IMG/VR virus record: IMGVR_UViG_3300034418_011714
Span: 1-21,758 of that record
Length of the DNA: 21,758 bases
DNA from: a virus
Direction: 5' to 3' (one strand)
Shown: positions 7,628 to 15,100 of the stretch, one piece after another
Layout of the letters: every line of letters begins with the position of its first letter
How positions within the stretch are numbered: position 1 is the first letter of the stretch
Program-made: the position numbers and the translations under genes
Notes under the pieces: generated by a model
The model's input: the letters and a program-made list of their open reading frames with translations, nothing else
What the model was told of the DNA's origin: nothing
The model's database searches: none

Positions 7628-7911
7628 TTATAATGGATTCTATTAAGGATGGTTATTCAATTGGAACTAGTCATCATTCTCATTACGATATTGATTCTTT
7701 TACTGGTGGTTTGGAAGTTTTTTCCAGATTAAATGGTGTCAACTTTGAATTTTCAAAGTTGAATCATCATGTATTTTTTGAAGAATTTGATGATTGTGAG
7801 ACCCATCAATTAGGGATTCCCTTTAATTTTTCTTTAGTTTATCAAGAAGGACTTGATTTTGTCGAAGGAAGAGACTGTATCAAGATTGATGTCTCTGAAA
7901 AAGAGGCATGA
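7624..7911 (+). CDS. Small protein of unknown function
   Basis: This 95-residue frame starts with an ATG that overlaps the previous stop (ATGA), a common sign of translational coupling. A second ATG lies at 7633. The protein has several His residues near the N-terminus and is acidic overall, with Phe and Asp/Glu pairs (FFEEFDD) in the middle. No signal peptide, membrane segment or known motif is seen. It shares the T-rich codon use of the gene before it. Position between a minor head gene and the scaffold suggests a head-assembly accessory role, but this is inference. Confidence 0.55.
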   Translation: MIIMDSIKDGYSIGTSHHSHYDIDSFTGGLEVFSRLNGVNFEFSKLNHHVFFEEFDDCETHQLGIPFNFSLVYQEGLDFVEGRDCIKIDVSEKEA

Positions 7912-8269
7912 AGTATTCAACCCATACAGAGAAGCCTTATTTTTAGTAAGGAAGGTTGAAGAAAAGGGTTGCTTCATTAAGGATTACGAAGATCCTGAGA
8001 AGGCCCAAGAGGTTGTTTTAAAATTGAATTCTCTCTTGTCTTATGATATAGAGGGAGTTCAAAATTATGGTGCTCTAGTAGTTAGAGAAACCGAAGTAAA
8101 TGTTTTCTCTTACTGGAATCCTATTTCAGAAGAAGAGGAGAACAAAATCCTAGAAAGGAAAAAGAGAGAGTTATGGAACAAGCACAGCAAGAAGCAGCCA
8201 GCATGGTACAAGAAGTACAGGCAACAGCAGGAGGAGAAGCGCAAGCAGGGGTCGAAGTACCTCAAATAG
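7889..8269 (+). CDS. Unknown protein overlapping the scaffold gene
   Basis: From the ATG at 7889 this frame encodes 126 residues. An upstream TTG at 7853 would add 12. It overlaps the previous gene by 23 bases and runs 97 bases into the scaffold gene in another frame. The N-terminal two thirds look like a small folded domain. The C-terminus is strongly basic and Gln/Lys/Tyr-rich (SKKQPAWYKKYRQQQEEKRK), a nucleic-acid or scaffold-binding look that is partly forced by the overlapping frame. The only purine-rich site, GAAGGAAGAG, is farther upstream than usual. Function unknown. Confidence 0.5.
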   Translation: MSLKKRHEVFNPYREALFLVRKVEEKGCFIKDYEDPEKAQEVVLKLNSLLSYDIEGVQNYGALVVRETEVNVFSYWNPISEEEENKILERKKRELWNKHSKKQPAWYKKYRQQQEEKRKQGSKYLK

Positions 8270-9015
8270 ATCTTGGAGATGCGGAAAACTTTAGTCGAGA
8301 TCAAGTGCAGGAGATTGTCAACAATGCTTTGAAAAGCGAAATTGTTGGATTGAAATCGAATAACCAGGCCTTGAAGGATGAGAAGAAAAAGGCACAGGAT
8401 CGTATTCGTGAGTATAGTGATATTCTTAGTAGTTTTGGTGGTCAAGAAGGCTTGAATCAACTACAGGCCCTTAAGCAAAAGATTGAGCAAGATGAAGAGT
8501 TGCGTCTATTTACTTCTGGGGATCGTGAAAAGTATAACGATAGAATTTTGGCAAGGGCCAAACAGGATCATGCAAATCAACTAAAAATGTTGAGTGAGGA
8601 TCGTGACAAATGGAAGGGGCAAGCAGATTCTTTTGTCAAGAAGTTCCAACAAAGAGAAATAGAAAAGTCAATCATGGATGGATGTGCAGCATCTGGTGTA
8701 AATCCAAGGTATTATAAAGCGATGAGTGCCCAGGTTCGGGATGACATCATCTTTGATGAAGAAACCGAAAGAGTCATTGTTAAGGACAATGATAATAATT
8801 TGCGTTATGGCAAGGATGGTCAACCAATGCAGGTTGGAGAATTAATTGATACTCTTCGTGATGATCAACCAGAATTATTTATGCAGTCCACTGGTAGTGG
8901 TGCAGTTGGATCTTCTTCTGGTGTTAGAAGGTACACTGGAGTGTCACAGGATGAAATCAAAACGATGTCTGTCAGTGATTATAAGAAGTTGCGTGAACAG
9001 GGAGTCATTCGTTGA
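8173..9015 (+). CDS. Capsid scaffold protein
   Basis: The 280-residue protein is dominated by charged, helical, coiled-coil-like sequence (about residues 45-180). A Gln/Ala-rich N-terminus, a flexible Gly/Ser-rich stretch (STGSGAVGSSSGVRR) and a short basic helical C-terminus (SDYKKLREQGVIR) complete it. This is the usual architecture of phage scaffolding proteins, whose C-terminal helix binds coat protein during procapsid assembly. The place before the major capsid gene agrees. The ATG follows GAGAGAG. No Ser protease signature is seen, so scaffold may be released rather than cleaved. Confidence 0.75.
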   Translation: MEQAQQEAASMVQEVQATAGGEAQAGVEVPQIDLGDAENFSRDQVQEIVNNALKSEIVGLKSNNQALKDEKKKAQDRIREYSDILSSFGGQEGLNQLQALKQKIEQDEELRLFTSGDREKYNDRILARAKQDHANQLKMLSEDRDKWKGQADSFVKKFQQREIEKSIMDGCAASGVNPRYYKAMSAQVRDDIIFDEETERVIVKDNDNNLRYGKDGQPMQVGELIDTLRDDQPELFMQSTGSGAVGSSSGVRRYTGVSQDEIKTMSVSDYKKLREQGVIR

Positions 9016-9548
9016 TTTATAGTGACATTTCTTTGTTTGAATTGCAGAAGCAGGGATATCTTCCAGAAGGGGCCTTTATAGGCCCTTCTAGTGTGGATTT
9101 AACTTTATCAAATTCATTTTGTATTCTTGATCCAAAACATGAAGAAGAGATAGATATTCGTGTTGAGCAAGAATTTTATGAATGGAATTCTGAATTTATC
9201 GTAATGGAACCTGGAGAATTTGTTTTAGCTTCAACAAGTGAGGAAATAGGAGTTCCTATTGATTGTGCTGCATATGTTGAAGGAAGGTCTTCTGTAGGAA
9301 GAATTGGAATACAAGTTCAAAATGCAGGTTTTATTGATGCTGGATTTCGTGGTCAAATAACATTAGAACTACAAAATCAATCTAAGCACTTTATTAGACT
9401 TTATTCTGGAATGAGGATATGTCAATTGGTGTATTGTCAAATGACAACTCCTTGTTCTAGTCCATATAATGGTAAATATCAGTTCCAAAAAGGAGCAACT
9501 TTTTCTAGAATACATCAAGATGTAGAATTTTATGATGATTTGTCGTAA
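9012..9548 (+). CDS. dcd: dCTP deaminase family enzyme
   Basis: The 178-residue protein has the dCTP deaminase fold of the dUTPase superfamily. IGPSSVDLTLS (about residues 23-33) is the family's N-terminal signature. EGRSSVGRIGIQ (about 90-101) carries the substrate-binding Arg92, Ser93 and Arg97. AGFIDAGFRGQITLEL (about 105-120) carries the catalytic Glu119. YQFQKGATFSR (about 156-166) is the nucleotide-closing tail. The enzyme converts dCTP to dUTP, feeding dTTP synthesis or base substitution. A TTG start at 9012 overlaps the scaffold stop (TTGA) and has GGGAG 7 bases upstream. A nucleotide enzyme between scaffold and coat genes is unusual and suggests a later insertion. A bifunctional deaminase/dUTPase cannot be excluded. 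Confidence 0.9.
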   Translation: MIYSDISLFELQKQGYLPEGAFIGPSSVDLTLSNSFCILDPKHEEEIDIRVEQEFYEWNSEFIVMEPGEFVLASTSEEIGVPIDCAAYVEGRSSVGRIGIQVQNAGFIDAGFRGQITLELQNQSKHFIRLYSGMRICQLVYCQMTTPCSSPYNGKYQFQKGATFSRIHQDVEFYDDLS

Positions 9549-9554
9549 AAACTC

Positions 9555-9583
9555 TTGACATATTTATATATAACATTTAGTAT
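9555..9583 (+). promoter_or_regulatory. Strong promoter for the major capsid gene
   Basis: A perfect TTGACA (9555-9560), an optimal 17-bp spacer and a good -10 box TAGTAT (9578-9583) lie immediately after the deaminase gene. Transcription would start near 9590, leaving a leader of about 140 bases before the coat gene ATG. This would give the coat gene extra transcription on top of read-through from upstream. Confidence 0.75.
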
Positions 9584-9589
9584 TTTCTT

Positions 9590-9731
9590 ACTTTCCCAGA
9601 GGGAAAACGAAAATCTCCCTTACGAGTTTCGCCTTTCTACGCAGGAGCGCAGTGGCCTTTAAAATAAGGGGCCTCCTGCATGGAGTGATCCCCACCGAAA
9701 TTGATTACTCTATTCAGATAAGGATGGAACA
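9590..9731 (+). promoter_or_regulatory. Structured 5' leader of the capsid gene
   Basis: The leader has a long stem. GCAGGA (9641-9646) pairs with TCCTGC (9674-9679). Inside it, GGCCTTT (9654-9660) pairs with AGGGGCC (9667-9673), with two G-T pairs and a 6-base loop. A smaller stem, CGAAA (9608-9612) with TTTCG (9627-9631), comes first. No T-run follows the long stem, so it is not a plain terminator. It may stabilise the abundant coat message or bind a regulator. The ribosome binding site AGGA (9721-9724) lies outside both stems. Confidence 0.5.
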
Positions 9732-11018
9732 ATGGCGACTAGCTACGGAAATCAAAATACCTTTCTTACCCCCGATGTAATTGCAAGAGAAGCCCTGCTT
9801 ATTCTTGAAAACAACATCGTATCTCCCCAATTGATGTCAACTTCTGCAACTTCAGATTTTACTGGTGCAAAAGTTGGTGATACCATTCGTGTACGAAGAC
9901 CAGCCTTTTTTGGCGTAGATACGTTTTCAAGAAATTCTGGTTCTCCTAATACAGAAGTTATTATTCAAGATGCATTTGAAAACAGTGTAAATCTTGTAAT
10001 TGAGAAGCACTTTGATGTTTCTTTTGAAGTTTCTTCAAAGGAACTTGCTCTAGCAGTTGATGATTTCAATGAGCGACTTCTGCAACCAGCAATGAGTGCA
10101 TTGTCTCAGAAAATTGACCAGTATGCGCTAACCAAGATTGCGAATCTAGGTGGTGTATATACCGGAAATGCTTATGCTGCACCAAATACTCTAACAACAA
10201 TTGCTGGTATTGTTGAGAAGATGAACAAGCAAAATATCCCAATGTCCAATCGTAAATTGCTTGTTTCTCCTGCAATGCAAACTGCCCTATATAATATCGA
10301 AGCATTTACCCGTGCAGACTTCCGTGGTGGTGGTTATGTGTCACCAGTTCAAGAGGCCACACTTGGTAAGTTCATGGGTATGGATGTCATGATGTCCCAA
10401 GTTCTACCACAGCATAGTGCTGGAACTGCTCTTACTGTTCCTCTAAGTGATTTGGTTGGCGCAATTAACAATGTTGCTGGATATAACGAAGGCGCAACAA
10501 CAATTGCAATTGATGGCCTAGCAAATGCTACTCTAAATACAGATGATGGTATCAATGTTGGGGACACCATTTCAATTACTTACTCTGATGGTGTGGTTCG
10601 TGACCATGTGGTCACTACTGCTGCAGCGGTAAGTGGCGGTGGCGCTGTTGCTGCTTTGAATATTTTCCCTGGATTGTATGGTGTAGTAACAAGTGCCCCT
10701 GGTTCAAGTGGGAATCGTCCAGTAGTTGTTGCTGACAACGCAGTGATTACACTAACTGGTGGATCAAATGCTGCTCCAACTTATACAATGGGTGCTGCTT
10801 TCCATCCAAGTGCATTCCAGATGGTGTTTGTACCTCAACCAAACCCAATGGGGCCAGGCACAAGTTCTTCTACCGTGAATTATAACGGTATGAGTCTTCG
10901 TGTTCTGCAGAGTTATGATCATGTCAAGAAGCGAGATCTAATCTCTGTCGATTGTCTGGTTGGTGTTGCCGCAGTAGATGGGCGACTTGGTGTGCGTGTA
11001 CCTTCAACTGGTGGTTGA
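9732..11018 (+). CDS. Major capsid protein, P22 coat-like
   Basis: The 428-residue protein matches the P22 gp5-like coat family with the HK97 fold. VGDTIRVRRPAFF (about residues 48-60) begins the shell domain. EATLGKFMGMDVMMSQVLP (about 208-226) is a family landmark. The region from about 246 to 300 (GATTIAIDG, NVGDTISI) matches the segment where P22-like coats carry VNGA and GD-type motifs. The C-terminus reads YDHVKKRDLISVDCLVG. It forms the icosahedral shell around the scaffold. AGGA with a 7-base spacer precedes the ATG. It has its own upstream promoter and a downstream terminator, so it is set up for high expression. Confidence 0.88.
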   Translation: MATSYGNQNTFLTPDVIAREALLILENNIVSPQLMSTSATSDFTGAKVGDTIRVRRPAFFGVDTFSRNSGSPNTEVIIQDAFENSVNLVIEKHFDVSFEVSSKELALAVDDFNERLLQPAMSALSQKIDQYALTKIANLGGVYTGNAYAAPNTLTTIAGIVEKMNKQNIPMSNRKLLVSPAMQTALYNIEAFTRADFRGGGYVSPVQEATLGKFMGMDVMMSQVLPQHSAGTALTVPLSDLVGAINNVAGYNEGATTIAIDGLANATLNTDDGINVGDTISITYSDGVVRDHVVTTAAAVSGGGAVAALNIFPGLYGVVTSAPGSSGNRPVVVADNAVITLTGGSNAAPTYTMGAAFHPSAFQMVFVPQPNPMGPGTSSSTVNYNGMSLRVLQSYDHVKKRDLISVDCLVGVAAVDGRLGVRVPSTGG

Positions 11019-11034
11019 TCAGTTGGTATAAATC

Positions 11035-11062
11035 TTGGGGGTGGGTAACCACTCCCAATTTT
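11035..11062 (+). terminator. Intrinsic terminator after the capsid gene
   Basis: TTGGGGGTGG (11035-11044) pairs with CCACTCCCAA (11049-11058), ten pairs with one G-T, around a GTAA loop, followed by TTTT (11059-11062). The short T-run suggests partial termination, so downstream connector and tail genes are still reached by read-through but at a lower level than coat. Confidence 0.75.
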
Positions 11063-11085
11063 ACATTCCAATAAGGAGAAATCAC

Positions 11086-11325
11086 ATGTTGGTTACGTTA
11101 TATAAGAATGGTGATGGTAAAAATCCTGTTCAAGCCTCTCCTTCTCAAATGGTGGAGTTGATGAACATGGGTTACACTAGAGAACCTGTTAAGGAATCTC
11201 CAAAGAAAATGGTAGTGAAGGCTGAACCTGTGCAGGAAGTTGTTAAGGAAGAGCCTGTTGTCGAAGAAGATTCTTCTAATAAGAAGAGAGGGTATCTAAA
11301 GAAATCAACATCTGAAGGTAAATAA
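11086..11325 (+). CDS. Small acidic-tailed protein after the capsid gene
   Basis: The 79-residue protein has a short N-terminal region (MLVTLYKNG, then SPSQMVELMNMGYTRE), which looks like a small folded motif. A low-complexity tail rich in Lys, Glu, Pro and Val (VVKEEPVVEEDSSNKK) follows. The ATG at 11086 follows AAGGAG, and the longer frame from TTG 11035 would start inside the terminator stem. Its stop overlaps the next ATG by one base. A head accessory or decoration role is possible from position; no family is recognised. Confidence 0.65.
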   Translation: MLVTLYKNGDGKNPVQASPSQMVELMNMGYTREPVKESPKKMVVKAEPVQEVVKEEPVVEEDSSNKKRGYLKKSTSEGK

Positions 11326-12122
11326 TGGCCTTGGATGCCACTATAAAAGGAAGTAGTTCCAATTCCTATGCAACAGTTGCTCAAGCAGATGCATATTTTG
11401 CAGATAGGTTGGGTTCTAGTTCATGGAATTCTATTGGTGATGAGATCATCAATATCTCTTCCGCAACAATAAGTGGTGTTTACAGTTCTGTTGATAATCA
11501 AACGGAAGTTACGGTTGCTTCTATTGTTGCTCCAAGTCCAGGTTTGGCCTTGGGGGATTCGATGCAAATGGTAACAGATGTTGTAGGAGTGGATGGAACT
11601 CACTTTATTACAAAAGTGGTTTCTTCTACTTCTTTTAAGTTTTTGGTTAGTGGTGATCAGAGTACAGTTTCTGCACTTACTTATCTGGATCGTTCAACTT
11701 ATAGTGATAAGGCCAAGGCCTTAATCATGGCAACTCGTTACTTGGATCAATTGATGTATTTTGGTGAAAGAACCACCACAACACAGAAATTGTCTTTTCC
11801 AAGAATGTTTTTAACTGATCCAGATGCAACTGCAATGTATTGGGGGCAAGCACTTCGTTTGCGTACCGATTATTTTGATGAAAATACAATTCCAGATAGA
11901 ATTCTATTTGCAACTTATGAGTTAGCTCTTCGCTTACTCAGTGATCCAGAATTGACAGGAGACCCTACGGTTCGTCAATTTAGAAAAGTTTCAATTGATG
12001 GTGTCCTCTCTGTAGAATTCAATTCTAATTCATTGGTCAGGCCTTTGGATCGGAATATCCTCAACTACATTTCTCCTCTATTGAAATCTGGTGGAAGTTC
12101 TACGGTACTATTAAGGAGATAG
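11325..12122 (+). CDS. Head-tail connector, DnaT-like/gp6-like, with a beta-rich insert
   Basis: The 265-residue protein begins with SYATVAQADAYFADRLGSSSW (residues 14-34, quoted here only in part as a landmark: ADAYFADR). It resumes at about 125-165 with KALIMATRYLDQLMYFGER and QKLSFPR. These are the pattern of the head-completion proteins often annotated as DnaT-like, which form the adaptor ring under the portal. Between the two parts, about residues 42-124, lies an extra Thr/Val/Gly-rich segment with ALGDSMQMVTDV and FITKVV. It looks like a beta-sandwich insert and resembles segments in the tail tube protein below. GAAGG lies upstream of the ATG. Confidence 0.7.
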   Translation: MALDATIKGSSSNSYATVAQADAYFADRLGSSSWNSIGDEIINISSATISGVYSSVDNQTEVTVASIVAPSPGLALGDSMQMVTDVVGVDGTHFITKVVSSTSFKFLVSGDQSTVSALTYLDRSTYSDKAKALIMATRYLDQLMYFGERTTTTQKLSFPRMFLTDPDATAMYWGQALRLRTDYFDENTIPDRILFATYELALRLLSDPELTGDPTVRQFRKVSIDGVLSVEFNSNSLVRPLDRNILNYISPLLKSGGSSTVLLRR

Positions 12123-12123
12123 A

Positions 12124-12546
12124 ATGGCATTCAATGACGATATGGTGAAATTGGTCTTGGATGTTTTCGATGGCTCTTTGATTCGTGGAATTACTGTATC
12201 TGTGGATGGGGTTTATCGTTCCGTTAGAAGTAGTGGAAGTTACAGTCCAATTACAGGAACCGTTACCAGAGAGATACAGGATTATACTGTAAAGGTAATC
12301 AAAAAAGCTGATTCTTCTGGACTTTCTTCTGGTTCTTCTGGGAAGGAATCAATCATTGACGATAGGTCAGCAATTGCAAAAAGGGATTATCTTGAATTCA
12401 TGATTACACCTATTTCTGGAATACTTCCAGAACAAGGAATTGACGATGAGTTGATTCTTTCTGAAAAAACGTATAAGGTAATGTCGATTGAATCTAAGAA
12501 CTTGGGGCCAAACAGATTAGTTTATAATTTAATTGCTGTAGGTTAA
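12124..12546 (+). CDS. Putative head closure / neck protein
   Basis: This 140-residue protein has no motif I can name with certainty. It is beta-rich, with a flexible Ser/Gly linker (SSGLSSGSSGKES, about residues 64-76) and an ILSEKTYKVMSIES segment. The latter is reminiscent of stopper or head-closure proteins, in which a small barrel ends with a strand predicting KVM or KVI. It sits between the connector and a gp10-like protein, the usual place of a head-tail joining protein. AAGGAG lies 5 bases before the ATG, inside the previous gene's last codons. Confidence 0.5.
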   Translation: MAFNDDMVKLVLDVFDGSLIRGITVSVDGVYRSVRSSGSYSPITGTVTREIQDYTVKVIKKADSSGLSSGSSGKESIIDDRSAIAKRDYLEFMITPISGILPEQGIDDELILSEKTYKVMSIESKNLGPNRLVYNLIAVG

Positions 12547-12573
12547 AATTAAAGTTTTTTGATTTAAATAAAA

Positions 12574-13011
12574 ATGGCTATTAAAAGATCCACAGGTAGA
12601 AGCAGAAGTAAGGCGAGAGTAACTCTTCTTGATGAATTTGAGAATGTTAAGAAGAAGCTTTATAAAGATGCTTCAGATGTAATCCTAAAGGGATTTGCAG
12701 ACATTGTGGAAGAAACTCCAGTTTTGACAGGTTATGCACAGTCAAATTGGAAAGTTTCCTGGGGTGGGACTTCTGAGTCTTCTGCTCCAGCAAAAGATGG
12801 AGGGCCTTATCGTAGTAAGGAACAAGTAATTGAGGATGGTAAATCTGTAATCAAGTTGATTGAGAAATACGGATTCCAGAATAATATAAAATTCTTCAAT
12901 TCAACTCCTTATATTAACGAATTGGAAAATGGTCATTCTAGTAAGAATTCTTTTTTTATTAAGCGTAGTACATTGAAAATGAAAAACAGCTTGTCTGGAT
13001 TAAGAGGTTAA
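12574..13011 (+). CDS. Tail completion / HK97 gp10-like protein
   Basis: The 145-residue protein has the pattern of the HK97 gp10 family. A helical N-terminus is followed by TPVLTGYAQSNWKVSWG (about residues 49-65), where family members have D/P-x-x-TG-x-L-x-x-SW. STPYINELENGHSSK near the C-terminus corresponds to the conserved Y-A-x-x-x-E-x-G segment. It helps join head and tail. The 30 bases before the ATG are almost only A and T with no Shine-Dalgarno sequence, which is unlike its neighbours. Translation may rely on S1-type binding or on ribosomes from the preceding gene. Confidence 0.75.
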   Translation: MAIKRSTGRSRSKARVTLLDEFENVKKKLYKDASDVILKGFADIVEETPVLTGYAQSNWKVSWGGTSESSAPAKDGGPYRSKEQVIEDGKSVIKLIEKYGFQNNIKFFNSTPYINELENGHSSKNSFFIKRSTLKMKNSLSGLRG

Positions 13012-13012
13012 T

Positions 13013-13435
13013 GTGCTTTTAGTAGAAAGGGAAATTTTGGGGTACTTGTCTGATAATTGGTCAGTGCCTTCTCCTGCAACAACGCCAATTTTGGCTTGGA
13101 CAAACTTTAACGTAAGTGTGAATTTCTCATCGGATCAAGATTATTTGGTTCCCATTTTGAGAAATTTGGATTCTAGAATTTTGGAAATCCCTGCGGAATG
13201 CGGAGCAGTACGCAGAGACTACGCAATGGGCCTGAACCTTCTCTTGAGGGAAAACACAGGAACAAGTGCGGCAAATGCTTATGTTGATGTACTAAAAAAT
13301 CTCTTTGATAAAAAGGAGATTACTACATCAAGTTTCGATTATTCATTTTCCCCGCTTGAAATTGGAGCAGGGTTTGGTCAGGGGCCACACTTTGAACTTC
13401 CAGTTTCAATTGAATTCTTTGTTTATTCCTCATAA
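13013..13435 (+). CDS. Tail terminator-like protein
   Basis: The 140-residue protein begins with GTG at 13013, just after the preceding stop; a nearby ATG at 13011 is in a different frame. The order of elements is a short helix, VPILRNLDSRILEIPAE in the middle, an ANAYVDVLKNLFDK helix, and a last strand HFELPVSIEFFVYS. This resembles gpU/DUF4128-type tail terminators, which cap the tail tube at its head-proximal end. The position between a gp10-like gene and the tail tube gene agrees. Confidence 0.6.
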   Translation: MLLVEREILGYLSDNWSVPSPATTPILAWTNFNVSVNFSSDQDYLVPILRNLDSRILEIPAECGAVRRDYAMGLNLLLRENTGTSAANAYVDVLKNLFDKKEITTSSFDYSFSPLEIGAGFGQGPHFELPVSIEFFVYSS

Positions 13436-13450
13436 TGAAGGAGAAGTAAG

Positions 13451-15088
13451 ATGGCTTTAAGTACTGGATTAAATCGGAGTAGGTCGGCTATTGTCTTTGT
13501 GGTTAATGAAACAACCCCAGGGACTATTGCTGCCGATCCTGCTGATGCGGATCGTTTTGGACTAACTACTGCGCCTGTAATTGGACAAGCTGGTAACTAT
13601 ACAGATACATCGGAGATTGGCCCAGAGTTGATTTCTGTGGATCGTGTATTGAATTACATGGAATATTCCACATTTGATTTTGAGTTTTATGCAAAACCAG
13701 GTGGACATACAGAAACTACTATTGACCTAACTGGAATTTCAACATCACTAGTAGGTAGTACTGTTACTGTTAGTGTAACAGGAGATCCATCATTGGCTGC
13801 TGGAGACACAATTCTTGTCGCTTCTGATGAGGCTGCAGCAACTGGATATTTCACAGTAACAAATCCAACAGGAGCTTACGATTTTGATTTTGTTTGTGCA
13901 ACAGCTCCAGGTGGTGCTCCAACAATTACATCTATTAAGAAAGTTGTTTTGGGTATGCCAGAAGAGCATAACATTCTTAATCGTTGTTTTGGTGGTGTGA
14001 AGTACATGAGTCGTAGCCACAATGGTTATTTGGCAGGTGCAATTAGTGGAACTGGGGTTACCCAATCCAATGCGGCAGTTGTACAGTATTATTTGTCAAA
14101 TACGATTCAAACCATGACTGTTACTGCACGACAGTTTACCGATGATTCTGTGCAAATGTATACGGCAAGTGGATCACTACCAACTTCTTGGAGTGTATCT
14201 CTTGCAAAGGATGGCCCTGTTACCTATTCAACAGGATTCCAGGCCAATCGTGTTTATTATGCAGGTACGGCAGAGATTAGCGCTTCTGGTACTGTCGCAA
14301 ATGCTGGTGAATCAACAGTCACTGTTACTTCTCCAAAGCGACACGCTTCTGATGCTGCTGCAACTGCAGAAGACATTGCCTGGTATCATTCTGCAACGAT
14401 TGGTGCAAGATTCATGTTGAAAAACAATGGATCTATCGTTACAGATGGAAGTGGGAACAATAGTGTATTTGAAGTAAGTAGTGTCATTTCTGGAGCAAGC
14501 ATAGGAATTACTCCTGTGGCAAATGCTCCTGTTGGTTCTGTCACTCTTTCTGGAACTGCATTTTTGATTCCTTACACTCCTGTACCTTGTCCAGATACAA
14601 CTGCAATTCTTGACCAAAGAAAAGTGCAGGTATTCATGACAGATGAGTTGACAGGAACAGGACTTGATTTTGTAACAAGTGCAAATACTGAACTATTCAA
14701 TTCTGCAAATGAGTTGGATGTGACTGCAGTTTCTTGGGATTTTGATCGAAGTATTTCAACTCCAGCATTGACAGAAATGACTGGTGAGGAATTCCCTCCT
14801 GCAAGTTATGTAATTAATGAGCCTACTGTTTCCGGTTCATTTACTCTCTTGCTTCGACCAAAGGACTTCCAGTTAATGAACTCACTTCGTGCCGAACCTC
14901 ATAGAGCCTTTGGTGTGCGAATTGGTTCATTAGAAGGAAAGATTATCGAAATGGCTGCACCTTCTGTATTTATGGAGATCCCAACTCCTGCGGATGCAGA
15001 TGGAGCAACCCAGATTGATATTCCTTTCACTGTGGTTCGTGGTGCAGAATGTGAGGATGCAGACAAGTTCTTCATTCGATATCGTTAA
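13451..15088 (+). CDS. Major tail tube protein with two beta-rich inserts
   Basis: This 545-residue protein is longer than a typical tail tube protein (often 200-350). The N-terminus has SRSAIVFVVNETTPGT and later VDRVLNYMEYSTFDFEF, typical of tube proteins that start with a bait-and-switch of beta strands. The C-terminal part (about 400-545) contains VSWDFDRSIST and FTLLLRPKDFQLMN, also tube-like. Two Thr/Ser/Val/Gly-rich segments, about residues 88-165 and 273-375, look like inserted Ig-like or similar beta domains that would project from the tail. AAGGAG precedes the ATG. It is followed by a hairpin that may lower downstream transcription. Confidence 0.75.
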   Translation: MALSTGLNRSRSAIVFVVNETTPGTIAADPADADRFGLTTAPVIGQAGNYTDTSEIGPELISVDRVLNYMEYSTFDFEFYAKPGGHTETTIDLTGISTSLVGSTVTVSVTGDPSLAAGDTILVASDEAAATGYFTVTNPTGAYDFDFVCATAPGGAPTITSIKKVVLGMPEEHNILNRCFGGVKYMSRSHNGYLAGAISGTGVTQSNAAVVQYYLSNTIQTMTVTARQFTDDSVQMYTASGSLPTSWSVSLAKDGPVTYSTGFQANRVYYAGTAEISASGTVANAGESTVTVTSPKRHASDAAATAEDIAWYHSATIGARFMLKNNGSIVTDGSGNNSVFEVSSVISGASIGITPVANAPVGSVTLSGTAFLIPYTPVPCPDTTAILDQRKVQVFMTDELTGTGLDFVTSANTELFNSANELDVTAVSWDFDRSISTPALTEMTGEEFPPASYVINEPTVSGSFTLLLRPKDFQLMNSLRAEPHRAFGVRIGSLEGKIIEMAAPSVFMEIPTPADADGATQIDIPFTVVRGAECEDADKFFIRYR

Positions 15089-15100
15089 TTTTTAATCAAT

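Noticed and set aside
8155-8166. Possible -1 slip site G AAA AAG before the scaffold gene
   Set aside because: The heptamer lacks the XXX triplet, the scaffold has its own good ribosome binding site, and no downstream stem was found.
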